A stretch of DNA of 32,796 bases from an uncultured Lachnospiraceae bacterium (GTDB taxonomy: Bacteria > Bacillota > Clostridia > Lachnospirales > Lachnospiraceae), in the NCBI GenBank assembly GCA_947589455.1, contig CANQCD010000009.1, positions 1 through 32,796 of the forward strand. Reading direction: 5' to 3'. Within the stretch, counting starts at the first letter, position 1, and each line of letters opens with the position of its first letter. The position numbers and the translations under genes were made by a program. This document shows positions 17,130 through 26,600 of the stretch, one piece after another. The notes under the pieces were generated by a model. The model was not told where the DNA came from, made no database searches, and was given only the letters and a program-made list of their open reading frames with translations.

Positions 17130-19574
17130 ATGGAAGAAAATAACCAGGAAACAAATAACAATCAGATGGCAAGCGAAGGACAGTCAGTGAATGGAAGCCA
17201 GATGGTAAACGAAGGGCAGCCAGTGAATGGAAGCCAGCAGGCAGATGAAGGGCAGCCAGTGAATGGAAGCCAGATGGCAAGCGAAGGGCAGCCAGTGAAC
17301 GGAAGCCAGATGGTAAACGAAGGACAGTCAGTGAACGGAAGCCAGATGGTAAACGAAGGACAGTCGGTGAACGGAAGCCAGCAGGCAAGCGAAGGGCAGA
17401 CAGTGAACGGAAGCCAGATGGTAAACGAAGGGCAGCCAGTGAACGGAAGCCAGCAGGCAAACGAAGGGCAGACGGTGAACGGAAGCCAACAGGCAAGCGA
17501 AGGGCAGACAGTGAACGGAAGCCAGCAGGTAAACGAAGGACAGTTAGTGAATGGAAGCCAGATGGCAAGCGAGAGTCAGGCGGCGAATAGCAGTTGGGAG
17601 GCAAAGCAAACAGAATATACCGGTGAATACGGAAATGCTGTTGCCGGTGAGTACAGGCATCCGGATTCTTCCGTGTACAGCTATTCCTATAAAAATGGAA
17701 ATGGAGAGAGTACCCATTCGGGAGACTATTACGCAGACAGGGATTCTGCCGGTCAGGGCGACGCTGAAATGAGAGGCGCATATTACGGCGCACCGGGAAG
17801 CAGCAATGAAAGCGGCTATCAAAATAGCGGCAGTTCGGGAAACAGTAGCGGAAGCGGCTATCAAAATAGCGGCAGTTCGGGAAATAGTAGCGGAAGCGGT
17901 TATCAAAACAGCGGCAGTTCGGGGAATTATAGCGGAAGCGGCTATCAGAATGGCGGCGGTCTGGGAAACGGTTATCAGAACGGCGGCAGTTCGGGAAACT
18001 ACGGCGGGTATCACGCAGGCTACACATCAGACAATGCCAATAGCGGGAAGATGAAAAAGCAGAAAAAGGAAAACAGCGCATGGAACCGCTGGGGCAAAAA
18101 AGCGGTTGCCTGTGCAGTCTGTTCTTTTGCATTTGGTCTTTTGGGGGCATTTGCATTCCATACTGCAGATGGTCTGGTTAATCGGGAAAAGGCAGAGATC
18201 CAGACGCAGGAAAACGATACTGTGCTGCAAGACGACAGTGCAGCGGATGTTACGGCGTCGCCGGATTCTGTGGACAGCGCAGGGAACAGCTCTGATATCA
18301 CAGCGATCGCAGAGCAGTGTATGCCAGCCGTTGTAGCGATTACCAGCACGACCGAGGGAACGGACTACTATGATTTATTTGGGAGATATTATCAGGGAGA
18401 AGATACGGACAGCAGCGGGACAGGTTTTGTTGTCGGCCAGAACGAGAAGGAGCTTCTGATCGCAACGAATAATCATGTGATTTCCGGGGCAAAGACGATT
18501 TCCGTACAGTTTATTGACGGCGAAATCTATGAGGCGGCAGAGAAAGGCTCTGATACGGCGAACGATCTTGCCGTAGTTGCTGTGGATGTGTCAAAAGTAA
18601 AAAAAGCGACAATGGAGAAGATAAAGATTGCCGACATGGGCAATTCCGACAAGGCAAAAGTAGGCGAGCGCGTGATTGCCATCGGCAATGCGCTGGGCTA
18701 TGGGCAGTCTGTCACAGTAGGTTATATCAGCGCAAAGGATCGGGAGATCACAGAGTCATCGCAGGACGGAAGTACACAGAATACGATCAAGGCAATCCAG
18801 ACAGACGCCGCGATCAATCCGGGCAACAGCGGCGGCGCACTGATCAACATGCAGGGGCAGGTGATAGGGATTAACTCTGCCAAAATAGCAGATTCTGCGG
18901 TAGAAGGGGTAGGATATGCCATCCCAATCTCTGTGGCAACGCCAATCATTGACGAGCTGATGAACCGTGAGATATTAAAGGATTCAGAGAAGGGTTATCT
19001 GGGAATCAGCGGCAGTACCGTTTCACAGGAGGCGTCTGCGTATAATCTGCCATACGGCGTATATGTCAAGGAAGTTTCTAAGGGCGGCGCGGCAGACAAA
19101 GCAGGCATCAAGGTAAACGATGTCATTACTGCGGTAAATAAAATGGAAGTCACTACGATAGAGAGCCTGCAGGAAAAAGTAAACAGTTACCGGAAGGGCA
19201 CGGAGGTTGAAATAACACTAAAGAGGAGCACAGACGGCGTATACAAGGAACAGAAAGTAAAAGTAACGCTGCAGGGCAGCAGTTCTTTGGATGGATTGTC
19301 CGAGGGCACTGTGCCGGGCAACGGTGAAAATGGAAACGGGGATAACGGAAACAATGGAAACGGCGGAAACGGAGATAACGGAAGCAATGGAAACGGCGGG
19401 AACAACGGCGGGAACGGAAGCAACGGAAACGGTGGAGACAACGGCGGAAACGGAAGCAACGGAAACGGCGGAAACAACGGCGGGAACGGAAGCAATGGAA
19501 ACGGAAGTGATGGAAACAACAACCCAGGAGAGGGATATGACGATTTCTGGGGAGACTTTTTCGGATTTAACTAA
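17130..19574 (+). CDS. HtrA/DegP-like S1C serine protease with PDZ domain and three low-complexity repeat blocks
   Basis: 814 aa; TM KAVACAVCSFAFGLLGAFAF; catalytic NNHVISGA (His), ANDLAVVAVD (Asp), NPGNSGGALINMQGQVIGIN (Ser); PDZ region GVYVKEVSKGGAADKAGIKVNDVI. Confidence 0.95.
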   Translation: MEENNQETNNNQMASEGQSVNGSQMVNEGQPVNGSQQADEGQPVNGSQMASEGQPVNGSQMVNEGQSVNGSQMVNEGQSVNGSQQASEGQTVNGSQMVNEGQPVNGSQQANEGQTVNGSQQASEGQTVNGSQQVNEGQLVNGSQMASESQAANSSWEAKQTEYTGEYGNAVAGEYRHPDSSVYSYSYKNGNGESTHSGDYYADRDSAGQGDAEMRGAYYGAPGSSNESGYQNSGSSGNSSGSGYQNSGSSGNSSGSGYQNSGSSGNYSGSGYQNGGGLGNGYQNGGSSGNYGGYHAGYTSDNANSGKMKKQKKENSAWNRWGKKAVACAVCSFAFGLLGAFAFHTADGLVNREKAEIQTQENDTVLQDDSAADVTASPDSVDSAGNSSDITAIAEQCMPAVVAITSTTEGTDYYDLFGRYYQGEDTDSSGTGFVVGQNEKELLIATNNHVISGAKTISVQFIDGEIYEAAEKGSDTANDLAVVAVDVSKVKKATMEKIKIADMGNSDKAKVGERVIAIGNALGYGQSVTVGYISAKDREITESSQDGSTQNTIKAIQTDAAINPGNSGGALINMQGQVIGINSAKIADSAVEGVGYAIPISVATPIIDELMNREILKDSEKGYLGISGSTVSQEASAYNLPYGVYVKEVSKGGAADKAGIKVNDVITAVNKMEVTTIESLQEKVNSYRKGTEVEITLKRSTDGVYKEQKVKVTLQGSSSLDGLSEGTVPGNGENGNGDNGNNGNGGNGDNGSNGNGGNNGGNGSNGNGGDNGGNGSNGNGGNNGGNGSNGNGSDGNNNPGEGYDDFWGDFFGFN
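17166..17597 (+). repeat. In-frame 36-bp (12 aa) repeats MVNEGQPVNGSQ, about 12 copies
   Basis: Direct reading of the HtrA N-terminal region. Confidence 0.95.
17810..18010 (+). repeat. In-frame repeats SGYQNSGSSGNSSG (about 42 bp)
   Basis: Direct reading of the HtrA translation and DNA (GGCTATCAAAATAGCGGCAGTTCGGGAAA). Confidence 0.9.
19318..19530 (+). repeat. In-frame Gly/Asn-rich repeats (NGGNNGGNGSNG)
   Basis: Direct reading of the HtrA C-terminal extension. Confidence 0.92.
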
Positions 19575-21489
19575 AAAAGAGCCCGACGGAAAAAGAGCCC
19601 AGAGTAAAGAGCCGGATAAAAAGTCGGATGAACAAAAGCAGGGAGGATGGTGGCAAGTCAGCCGCCATCCTCTTTTTCAGGCAGTTCTTTTTGTGCTATT
19701 TAATATTTTGGAGTTTCTGGTCCTGGAGTTATTTTTTAATGTATTTGCATTTCAATATGAATGGCAGATATTCTGCAAAAATCTGGCGATCCTGATGGGG
19801 GTCAACCTGATCTTGACCGGTCTGTTCCACGGAATCCGCCATGCGTTTATCCTGTCTTCTGTCCTTTGCCTTGTGATTGGGATCGCAAATTATTTTTTGA
19901 TTTCATTCCGGGGTTATGGAATCGTCTATATGGATTTTTATGCAGTGGGAACGGCGGCAGAAGTGGCGGGCGGATATGATTACCGGGTGACGGCAGAGCT
20001 TGCCGGGGACGTCATTACCGGAGCCGCGCTTGTGGTACTTAGCTTTTGTCTGCCGCGCAGACGGCATCCTTACCGAAGTCTGAAATATAGCCTGATCTCG
20101 CTGGGCGGTATTTTGGCCAGCGCGCTGTTCTTTTTCTGGACAGTTTTTGACACCGTATTTTATAAGGACGTCAGCAGCCTGTCCTGGGATCACAGTATCG
20201 GCATGGAGCAGTATGGCTATGTCCTGTATTTTATGGCAAATGCGGGCAAAGCGCAGGTAAAACCGCCATATGGTTATTCAGCGGAGTGGGCAGACCGCAT
20301 TTTGTCCCGTTATGAGGAGAAAGGGGCAAGCAAAGCTATGGGAAATGCTTTGGGAAAGAATGGGAAAACCCCTGACATTATCATGATCATGAATGAATCT
20401 TTTGCAGATTTGTCGGTGCTCGGGCATTTTTCTACCAATAAAGAGGTGCTTCCGTTTTACCACAGTCTGAATCAGAATGTGATCAAAGGCTATGCAAAAT
20501 CTTCCGTCTATGGGGGATATACGGCGAACTCGGAATTTGAGTTTCTTACCGGGGCGACAAAGGCGTTTTTGCCGGGCAATCCGTATTTGCAATACATAGA
20601 AGACGATCTTCCCAACCTGATCACTACGATCAAGGCGCAGGGAAATTACAAGACGGCGATCGCAATGCATCCGTATAAGCCTTCGGGCTATAACCGGATC
20701 AGCGTCTATCCGCTGATGGGTTTTGATACGTTCCTGTCCGAAAAAGATTTCTCAAAGAAAAATCTGGTGCGGGATTTTGTCGGGGACAGCGCAGATTATC
20801 AGAAGATTATAGAGGAGTATGAGAAAAAGGAGCCGGACAGTTCCCTTTGCCTGTTTAATGTGACAATGCAGAACCACAATCCGTATGATGATACAGACTA
20901 TCATTTTGCAGAACCGGTTCATATAACGGATGTTTCCTCCTCCCATTCCGTCAACCAGTACCTGTCGCTGATGAAAATGTCTGACAATGCGTTAAAAGAG
21001 TTGATCGGATATTTTAAAAAGCAGACAGATCCGGTGATCATCTTGCTGTTTGGGGATCATCAGCCCCATCTTCCGGATGAATTTTATACGGAAGTGGTGG
21101 GGACGGCGCCAAAACTGTTTACTTCAAAACAGGTAATGGCGAAACATACTGTGCCGTTTATGATCTGGGCGAACTATGATATAGAAGAGAAACAGGTAGA
21201 AAATACGTCGCTTAACTACCTTTCTCTGTATTTGTTGCAGGCAGCAGGTTTGGAACTGTCTGATTACGACCGGTTTCTTCTGGATCTGCAGAAAAAAATC
21301 CCGTCCATCAGCCAGAATGGCTATTATGATGAAAACGGGACTCTTCATTGTTTTGAGGGGGATGACGGCGAGTATGAAACCCTCCTGAAAGAATATGAGG
21401 TCGTACAATATAATTATCTATTTGGCGGCAAAGAACGCCTTGACAAACACTATGCCATGTCAGCAGAAAATCAAGCGCGAACGAAGTGA
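19537..21489 (+). CDS. LTA synthase family (sulfatase/alkaline phosphatase superfamily) membrane protein
   Basis: ORF 19291-21489; start at 19537 (MTISGETFSDLTKKE) chosen because of RBS AGGAGAGGG. TM helices followed by DIIMIMNESFADLS, YGGYTANSEFEFLTG, NVTMQNHNPY, LLFGDHQPHLP. Confidence 0.88.
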   Translation: MTISGETFSDLTKKEPDGKRAQSKEPDKKSDEQKQGGWWQVSRHPLFQAVLFVLFNILEFLVLELFFNVFAFQYEWQIFCKNLAILMGVNLILTGLFHGIRHAFILSSVLCLVIGIANYFLISFRGYGIVYMDFYAVGTAAEVAGGYDYRVTAELAGDVITGAALVVLSFCLPRRRHPYRSLKYSLISLGGILASALFFFWTVFDTVFYKDVSSLSWDHSIGMEQYGYVLYFMANAGKAQVKPPYGYSAEWADRILSRYEEKGASKAMGNALGKNGKTPDIIMIMNESFADLSVLGHFSTNKEVLPFYHSLNQNVIKGYAKSSVYGGYTANSEFEFLTGATKAFLPGNPYLQYIEDDLPNLITTIKAQGNYKTAIAMHPYKPSGYNRISVYPLMGFDTFLSEKDFSKKNLVRDFVGDSADYQKIIEEYEKKEPDSSLCLFNVTMQNHNPYDDTDYHFAEPVHITDVSSSHSVNQYLSLMKMSDNALKELIGYFKKQTDPVIILLFGDHQPHLPDEFYTEVVGTAPKLFTSKQVMAKHTVPFMIWANYDIEEKQVENTSLNYLSLYLLQAAGLELSDYDRFLLDLQKKIPSISQNGYYDENGTLHCFEGDDGEYETLLKEYEVVQYNYLFGGKERLDKHYAMSAENQARTK

Positions 21490-21514
21490 GCATTTGATTT
21501 TACCTGACATGGCA
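21453..21514. other. Long hairpin at the convergent LTA synthase/sirtuin junction
   Basis: TGCCATGTCAG (21453-21463) pairs with CTGACATGGCA (21504-21514); inner AAAATCAA (21467-21474) pairs with TTGATTTT (21494-21501). Confidence 0.75.
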
Positions 21515-21552
21515 GTGACAGAATCAAGCAGTGCGCCAGCACGCCGCCTCTT

Positions 21553-22269
21553 TTATAAATCTTCAAATACTTCGCCCAGCCCTGCCTGGATCAACAGGTC
21601 GGCATTGCTGTCATAAGGGGTCGGCGATTTATTGATCAGCGCCAGATGGTTTCCCTGATAGTACTGCAGCATACCGGCGGCAGGATAGACGGACAGAGAA
21701 GTTCCGCCGACGATCATCAGGTCTGCATGGGAGATGGCGCTGATTGCGCCGCTGATCACCGTCTCGTCAAGCCCTTCCTCATAGAGGACAACATCCGGTT
21801 TGATAATGCCGCCGCAGTGGCACTGCGGCACTCCGGTGCTGTTTATGATTTCTTCAACCGGATAAAAAGTATGACAGCGGGTACAGTAATTCCGGTGGAT
21901 AGATCCGTGGAGCTCAAATACTTTCTTGCTACCCGCCTTCTGATGCAGGCCGTCAATATTCTGTGTGACGATTCCTTCCAGTTTCCCCTCTTCTTCCCAT
22001 TGGGCAAGCTTTTTGTGGGTAATATTTGGAAGGGCGTCCAAATAGATCATCTTGTCCCGGTAAAAGTCAAAAAATTCCTCTGTCTTTCTTTGAAAAAAAG
22101 TATGGCTTAATATGGTTTCCGGGGGATAGTCATATTTCTGGTGGTATAACCCGTCTACACTGCGAAAGTCCGGGATGCCGCTCTCTGTGCTGACTCCGGC
22201 GCCGCCAAAAAATACGATATGACGGCTGTTTTCTATCAGTTCTTTTAGCTGTCTGACTTTTTCTGGCAT
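21553..22269 (-). CDS. NAD-dependent protein deacylase (canonical Sir2 family)
   Basis: VFFGGAGVSTESGIPDFRS, VTQNIDGLHQKAG, FELHGSIHRNYCTRC, VGGTSLSVYPAAG all canonical. Confidence 0.96.
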   Translation of the reverse strand: MPEKVRQLKELIENSRHIVFFGGAGVSTESGIPDFRSVDGLYHQKYDYPPETILSHTFFQRKTEEFFDFYRDKMIYLDALPNITHKKLAQWEEEGKLEGIVTQNIDGLHQKAGSKKVFELHGSIHRNYCTRCHTFYPVEEIINSTGVPQCHCGGIIKPDVVLYEEGLDETVISGAISAISHADLMIVGGTSLSVYPAAGMLQYYQGNHLALINKSPTPYDSNADLLIQAGLGEVFEDL

Positions 22270-22440
22270 ATGATATCACAACCTTTCTGGATGATAGAAG
22301 TTATTTGTCTGGCTAAGGCCGGAACGCCGGCTCGCCATTGTCTGGCAACAGTATAGCGCAAAGAAACGGGCGGCGCAAGCGGAAGCGAGGGGAGGATGCG
22401 AAAAAGTGGGGGAAGGTTGGATTTAAGTCATTAAAAAACT

Positions 22441-22490
22441 TTTATTGTGCGGATACATCTGCTATAATAAGGGAAAATACATAGTATTTT
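22441..22490 (+). promoter_or_regulatory. Putative cas operon promoter with overlapping/adjacent palindrome
   Basis: TTTATT (22441-22446), 16 bp, TATAAT (22463-22468), then AAAATAC-ATA-GTATTTT (22474-22490); 43 bp before the cas9 ATG. Confidence 0.55.
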
Positions 22491-22532
22491 AATTTTTTAA
22501 CCATCTAATCAAACATTACATAGGAGAGAACA

Positions 22533-25500
22533 ATGAATAAAAAATACTATTTGGGACTAGACATAGGGACAGCGTCCATTGGCTGGGCGGTGACAGATGA
22601 CAAGTATGAAATTGTGAAAAGGCATGGCAAAGCGCTATGGGGAATAAGGCTCTTTGAGACAGCAAACACAGCAGAAGAGCGCCGACTCTTCCGCACGGGA
22701 AGGCGTCGGACAGATCGGAGAAAGAACCGCATTGCATTGTTGCAAGAACTCTTTGCAGAAGAAATAGGAAAGAAGGATCCAGGCTTCTTCCTCCGTTTAA
22801 AAGAAAGTAAGTATTATCCAGAAGACAAACGAGACATGCAGGGCAATGTGCCAGAACTTCCCTATGCGCTTTTTGTGGATGCTGGTTTTACGGATAAAGA
22901 TTTTCACAAAGATTTTCCAACGATATATCATCTGAGATATCAACTTATCCATGGAATGAATGAAAAACCGGATATCCGTCTGTTATATTTGGCGCTGCAT
23001 CATATTATAAAACATCGAGGACATTTTCTTTTTGAAGGGAGCAAGATGTCTGATGTAACAAACTTTTCCAACGCATACCGCGCTCTTTGTGAGTGTGCGT
23101 TGGAACAAGGGATTGAGCTTCCTGAGGATATACAGATTGTAAACGATCTTGAAAAGATTATGAAGTCCCGTGATATAAATCGAACGGACAAAAAGAAAGA
23201 GATTGCAGCGCTCATTGTAAGCCGCGATGCAGACAAGGGGACGGCAGGACGTTTAAAAGCTATGGCGGGACTGATGGCTGGATGTTCTGTAAAATTGAGT
23301 GAGCTGTTTGCAGATGATTCCCTGGCTGAGGAAGAGAAGAATAAGATTAGTTTTGCCGACAGCAGTTATGAGGATTATGCCGCACAGGTAGAAACAGCGC
23401 TGGCAGATCGATTCCTGTTAATTACCGCAGCGAAAGCAATCTATGATTGGGCAGTTTTGAGTGATATCCTGCAATCATCAGAATTTTTGTCAGAGGCGAA
23501 GAAGAAATCCTATGACAAACATAAAAAAGATTTGCGCAAGCTGAAGGATCTGCTCTGCAAGGATCGTAACGTGTATAGAAAAATGTTCGGCGTACCGGAA
23601 AAACAGAATAACTATAGCGCATATATTGGCATGGTCAAAAAGAACGGAAAAAAGATGCCGATAGAGAAAAATTGCAGTAAAGAGGATTTTTATACCTTTT
23701 TGAAAAATACATTATCTGCGCTGCCATGCGATGGAGAAGATATGCAGATACGAGATGGCATTCTTGAAGAAATCGCGCTTGGCGTCTTTCTGCCGAAGCA
23801 GACGATCCGGGATAATGGAGTGATTCCCTATCAGCTTCATGAAAAAGAATTGAATGCAATCCTGAAAAATGCAGAGACATTCTATCCATTTCTCACGGAG
23901 AAAGATGCACAGGGACGCACAGTCAGCGATAAAGTGCGGGCGATTTTCCGATTCCGCATCCCTTACTACGTAGGACCGCTGAATACCTATCACAGCGAAC
24001 TTGGAGGAAATAGTTGGGCAATCCGCCACAAAGGAGCGGAAGGGAAAATTTATCCGTGGAATTTTGAGGAGATGATTGACGACGAGAGCAGCGCAGAACA
24101 GTTTATATACCGTATGACCAATAAATGTACTTATTTGCTTGGTGAAGATGTACTTCCCAGGGAATCTCTGCTCTATGCGAAATTTATGGTGCTAAATGAG
24201 TTGAATAATCTCCGTATCGATGGCGAGCCTGTATCGGTGGAAATTAAACAACAAATCTATGAAGGCGTATTTCAAAAACATCGCAATGTGACAGGAGTAC
24301 GTGTGAAAGATTTTCTCGTGCGCGAGGGAATCATTGGAAAAGAGCAGGAACTCTCTGGTTTTGATAAAAATTTTAAAAGTTCGCTAAAGGCGTATCATGA
24401 TATTCGTCAGATTGCCGGACAAATAGCGCTCTCGGAGAATGAATGGGAAGATATTATTAAGGATATTACGCTTTTTGGGGATTCACAGTCTATGTTGCGC
24501 CGTCGCTTGCAGCGCAAATATCCGGTGCTAAGTGAACGTCAGATAAAACAGCTTGCAGCAAAGAAATATAGCGGATGGGGCAGACTCTCTCGTGTATTTT
24601 TGGAACGCATGGAATCCGTCAATACAGAAACTGGTGAAATGCTAAATATTATATCGGCGCTTTGGGAGACGAATAACAATCTCATGCAGCTTTTGAGCAA
24701 GGAATGGCAATTTACAGCACAGATTGAGGAACACAATGCAGCAGTTACGTCCGAGGGAGACACAAGCTATCAGACAGTGGAAGATCTCTATGTATCTCCT
24801 GCAGTCAAACGACCGATTTGGCAAACACTAAAAATTGTACGGGAGATCAAGCATATTATGGGATGCCCGCCGGCACGAATCTTCATTGAGGTGGCACGTG
24901 AGCCGGGAAAGAAAGGTCAGCGGAAAGTGTCAAGGAAGTCTTCTTTGTGCGACTTATACCAGATATGCAAGAAAGAGGAATCGGAACTTTGGGAGAGTTT
25001 ACAAAACTGCGATGAGAACGATTTGCGCAGCGATAAGCTCTATCTGTATTATACACAATTTGGCAAATGTATGTATTCAGGAGAGACGATCGATCTTGGG
25101 GATTTGTTTACCAACCGTTATGATATTGACCACATCTATCCTCAATCGAAGGTGATGGATGACAGTATTGACAATCGCGTACTTGTAAAGCGGGATTTGA
25201 ATGCAAACAAGTCGGATGTCTTTCCGGTACCAAAAGAATATATGGAGAAAGCAAAATGGTTGTGGGATTCTCTGCTGCAAAAAAAGCTGATCTCTAAAGA
25301 AAAATATCATCGTCTGACCAGGCGGGATGATTTTGGTGAAAATGAACTTGCAGGATTTATCGCCAGACAATTAGTTGAGACAAGGCAGAGTACAAAAGCA
25401 GTTGCACAACTATTGGGAAATGAATATCCAGACACAGAAATTGTCTATGCCAAGGCACAGGCGGTGAGTGAGTTTCGCCATAAATTTCATTTGATCAAAG

Positions 25501-26600
25501 TGCGTGAGATCAATGATTATCACCATGCCAAGGATGCCTATCTCAATATTGTGGTGGGCAATACCTATTATGTGAAATTTACGAAGGATGCGGCGTGGTA
25601 TGTGCGGAACAATCCGGGGCGTTCCTATAATTTGCAAAAAATGTTTGAGAAAGGCACAGTGGAGCGTGGCGGCGAGATTGCGTGGACGGGCGGAGAAAAT
25701 GGCACCATACGTATTGTCAAGCGGTGGATGGGCAAAAATAATATTCTCTTTACAAGACGGTCTTACGAAGCAAAGGGAGAATTGTTCAAGCGGCAAATTG
25801 TTAAGAAAGGGAAGGGGCAAATCCCTATTAAGAGCGAGGAACGTCTCGCAGATATTGATAAGTATGGTGGATATAACAAGGCGAGCAGCGCTTACTTTAT
25901 GTTAGTAGAATCTAAGGGAAAGAAAGGGAAGCTGATGCGTACCATCGAAGTTGTGCCAGTGTATCTTGCCAAAAAACTGGAAGATTCCCCAGAGGCGATG
26001 GCGCAATATTGCAAAGAGGATCTGAAATTGACAGAGGCGAGAATCCTCTTGCCAAAGATTAAGACTGACACACTATTCTGCATAGATGGATTTTTCATGC
26101 ATTTATCGGGACGGTCGGGAGGGAAAAGAAGGCAGTTATTAGTTAAGGGAGCTAATCAGCTTGTGGTATCTGAGGAGATACAGGGGATACTTAAAAAAGT
26201 AACAAAATATTGTGCCGACTATAAGGTCAACAAAAACGCAACTATTTCAGACAAGGCGGAGCTTATGGAAGAGCAGCTTATAGCGGTATATGATGAGTTT
26301 CAGCATAAGCTAAGCGACACGGTGTATGGCAGGAGATTAAGTGCACAGCTTGACACGCTTGAAAAAGGGAAGGCGGCGTTTCTGAAGCTTTCCAAAGAGG
26401 AGAAGTGCCTGACAATCGGAGAGATACTCCATTTGTTCCAATGCCGGAGCACGTCAGCAAATTTATCTGCGATCAAGGGATCGCCTAGTGCAGGTGTGCT
26501 GGTGTTAAACAAAGATATTACTAAGTTAGAAAATATAGTGATAATCAACCAATCCATTACTGGATTTTATGAGCAGGTAATTGCTCTAAAGGACTTATGA
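22533..26600 (+). CDS. cas9: CRISPR-associated endonuclease Cas9 (type II)
   Basis: 1355 aa; RuvC-I YYLGLDIGTASIGWAV (Asp10), Arg-rich RTGRRRTDRRKNR, RuvC-II IFIEVARE, HNH YDIDHIYPQSKVMDDSIDNRVLV, RuvC-III HHAKDAYLNIVVGN. Confidence 0.98.
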   Translation: MNKKYYLGLDIGTASIGWAVTDDKYEIVKRHGKALWGIRLFETANTAEERRLFRTGRRRTDRRKNRIALLQELFAEEIGKKDPGFFLRLKESKYYPEDKRDMQGNVPELPYALFVDAGFTDKDFHKDFPTIYHLRYQLIHGMNEKPDIRLLYLALHHIIKHRGHFLFEGSKMSDVTNFSNAYRALCECALEQGIELPEDIQIVNDLEKIMKSRDINRTDKKKEIAALIVSRDADKGTAGRLKAMAGLMAGCSVKLSELFADDSLAEEEKNKISFADSSYEDYAAQVETALADRFLLITAAKAIYDWAVLSDILQSSEFLSEAKKKSYDKHKKDLRKLKDLLCKDRNVYRKMFGVPEKQNNYSAYIGMVKKNGKKMPIEKNCSKEDFYTFLKNTLSALPCDGEDMQIRDGILEEIALGVFLPKQTIRDNGVIPYQLHEKELNAILKNAETFYPFLTEKDAQGRTVSDKVRAIFRFRIPYYVGPLNTYHSELGGNSWAIRHKGAEGKIYPWNFEEMIDDESSAEQFIYRMTNKCTYLLGEDVLPRESLLYAKFMVLNELNNLRIDGEPVSVEIKQQIYEGVFQKHRNVTGVRVKDFLVREGIIGKEQELSGFDKNFKSSLKAYHDIRQIAGQIALSENEWEDIIKDITLFGDSQSMLRRRLQRKYPVLSERQIKQLAAKKYSGWGRLSRVFLERMESVNTETGEMLNIISALWETNNNLMQLLSKEWQFTAQIEEHNAAVTSEGDTSYQTVEDLYVSPAVKRPIWQTLKIVREIKHIMGCPPARIFIEVAREPGKKGQRKVSRKSSLCDLYQICKKEESELWESLQNCDENDLRSDKLYLYYTQFGKCMYSGETIDLGDLFTNRYDIDHIYPQSKVMDDSIDNRVLVKRDLNANKSDVFPVPKEYMEKAKWLWDSLLQKKLISKEKYHRLTRRDDFGENELAGFIARQLVETRQSTKAVAQLLGNEYPDTEIVYAKAQAVSEFRHKFHLIKVREINDYHHAKDAYLNIVVGNTYYVKFTKDAAWYVRNNPGRSYNLQKMFEKGTVERGGEIAWTGGENGTIRIVKRWMGKNNILFTRRSYEAKGELFKRQIVKKGKGQIPIKSEERLADIDKYGGYNKASSAYFMLVESKGKKGKLMRTIEVVPVYLAKKLEDSPEAMAQYCKEDLKLTEARILLPKIKTDTLFCIDGFFMHLSGRSGGKRRQLLVKGANQLVVSEEIQGILKKVTKYCADYKVNKNATISDKAELMEEQLIAVYDEFQHKLSDTVYGRRLSAQLDTLEKGKAAFLKLSKEEKCLTIGEILHLFQCRSTSANLSAIKGSPSAGVLVLNKDITKLENIVIINQSITGFYEQVIALKDL

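Noticed and set aside
17125-18156. Minus-strand 343 aa ORF rich in FRSLSALRLPSG repeats
   Set aside because: Antisense reading of the HtrA in-frame repeats; the plus-strand protease has clear domains and an RBS.
22305-22350. TTGTCTGGC direct repeats around a GCCGG-AACG-CCGGC hairpin as a mobile-element footprint
   Set aside because: Short, with no transposase or terminal inverted repeats; too weak to support.
22474-22516. AACCATCTAATCAAAC upstream of cas9 as a tracrRNA anti-repeat
   Set aside because: Only CATC and TCAAAC match the repeat complement and the segment merges directly into the cas9 RBS, with no room for tracrRNA stem-loops or a terminator.
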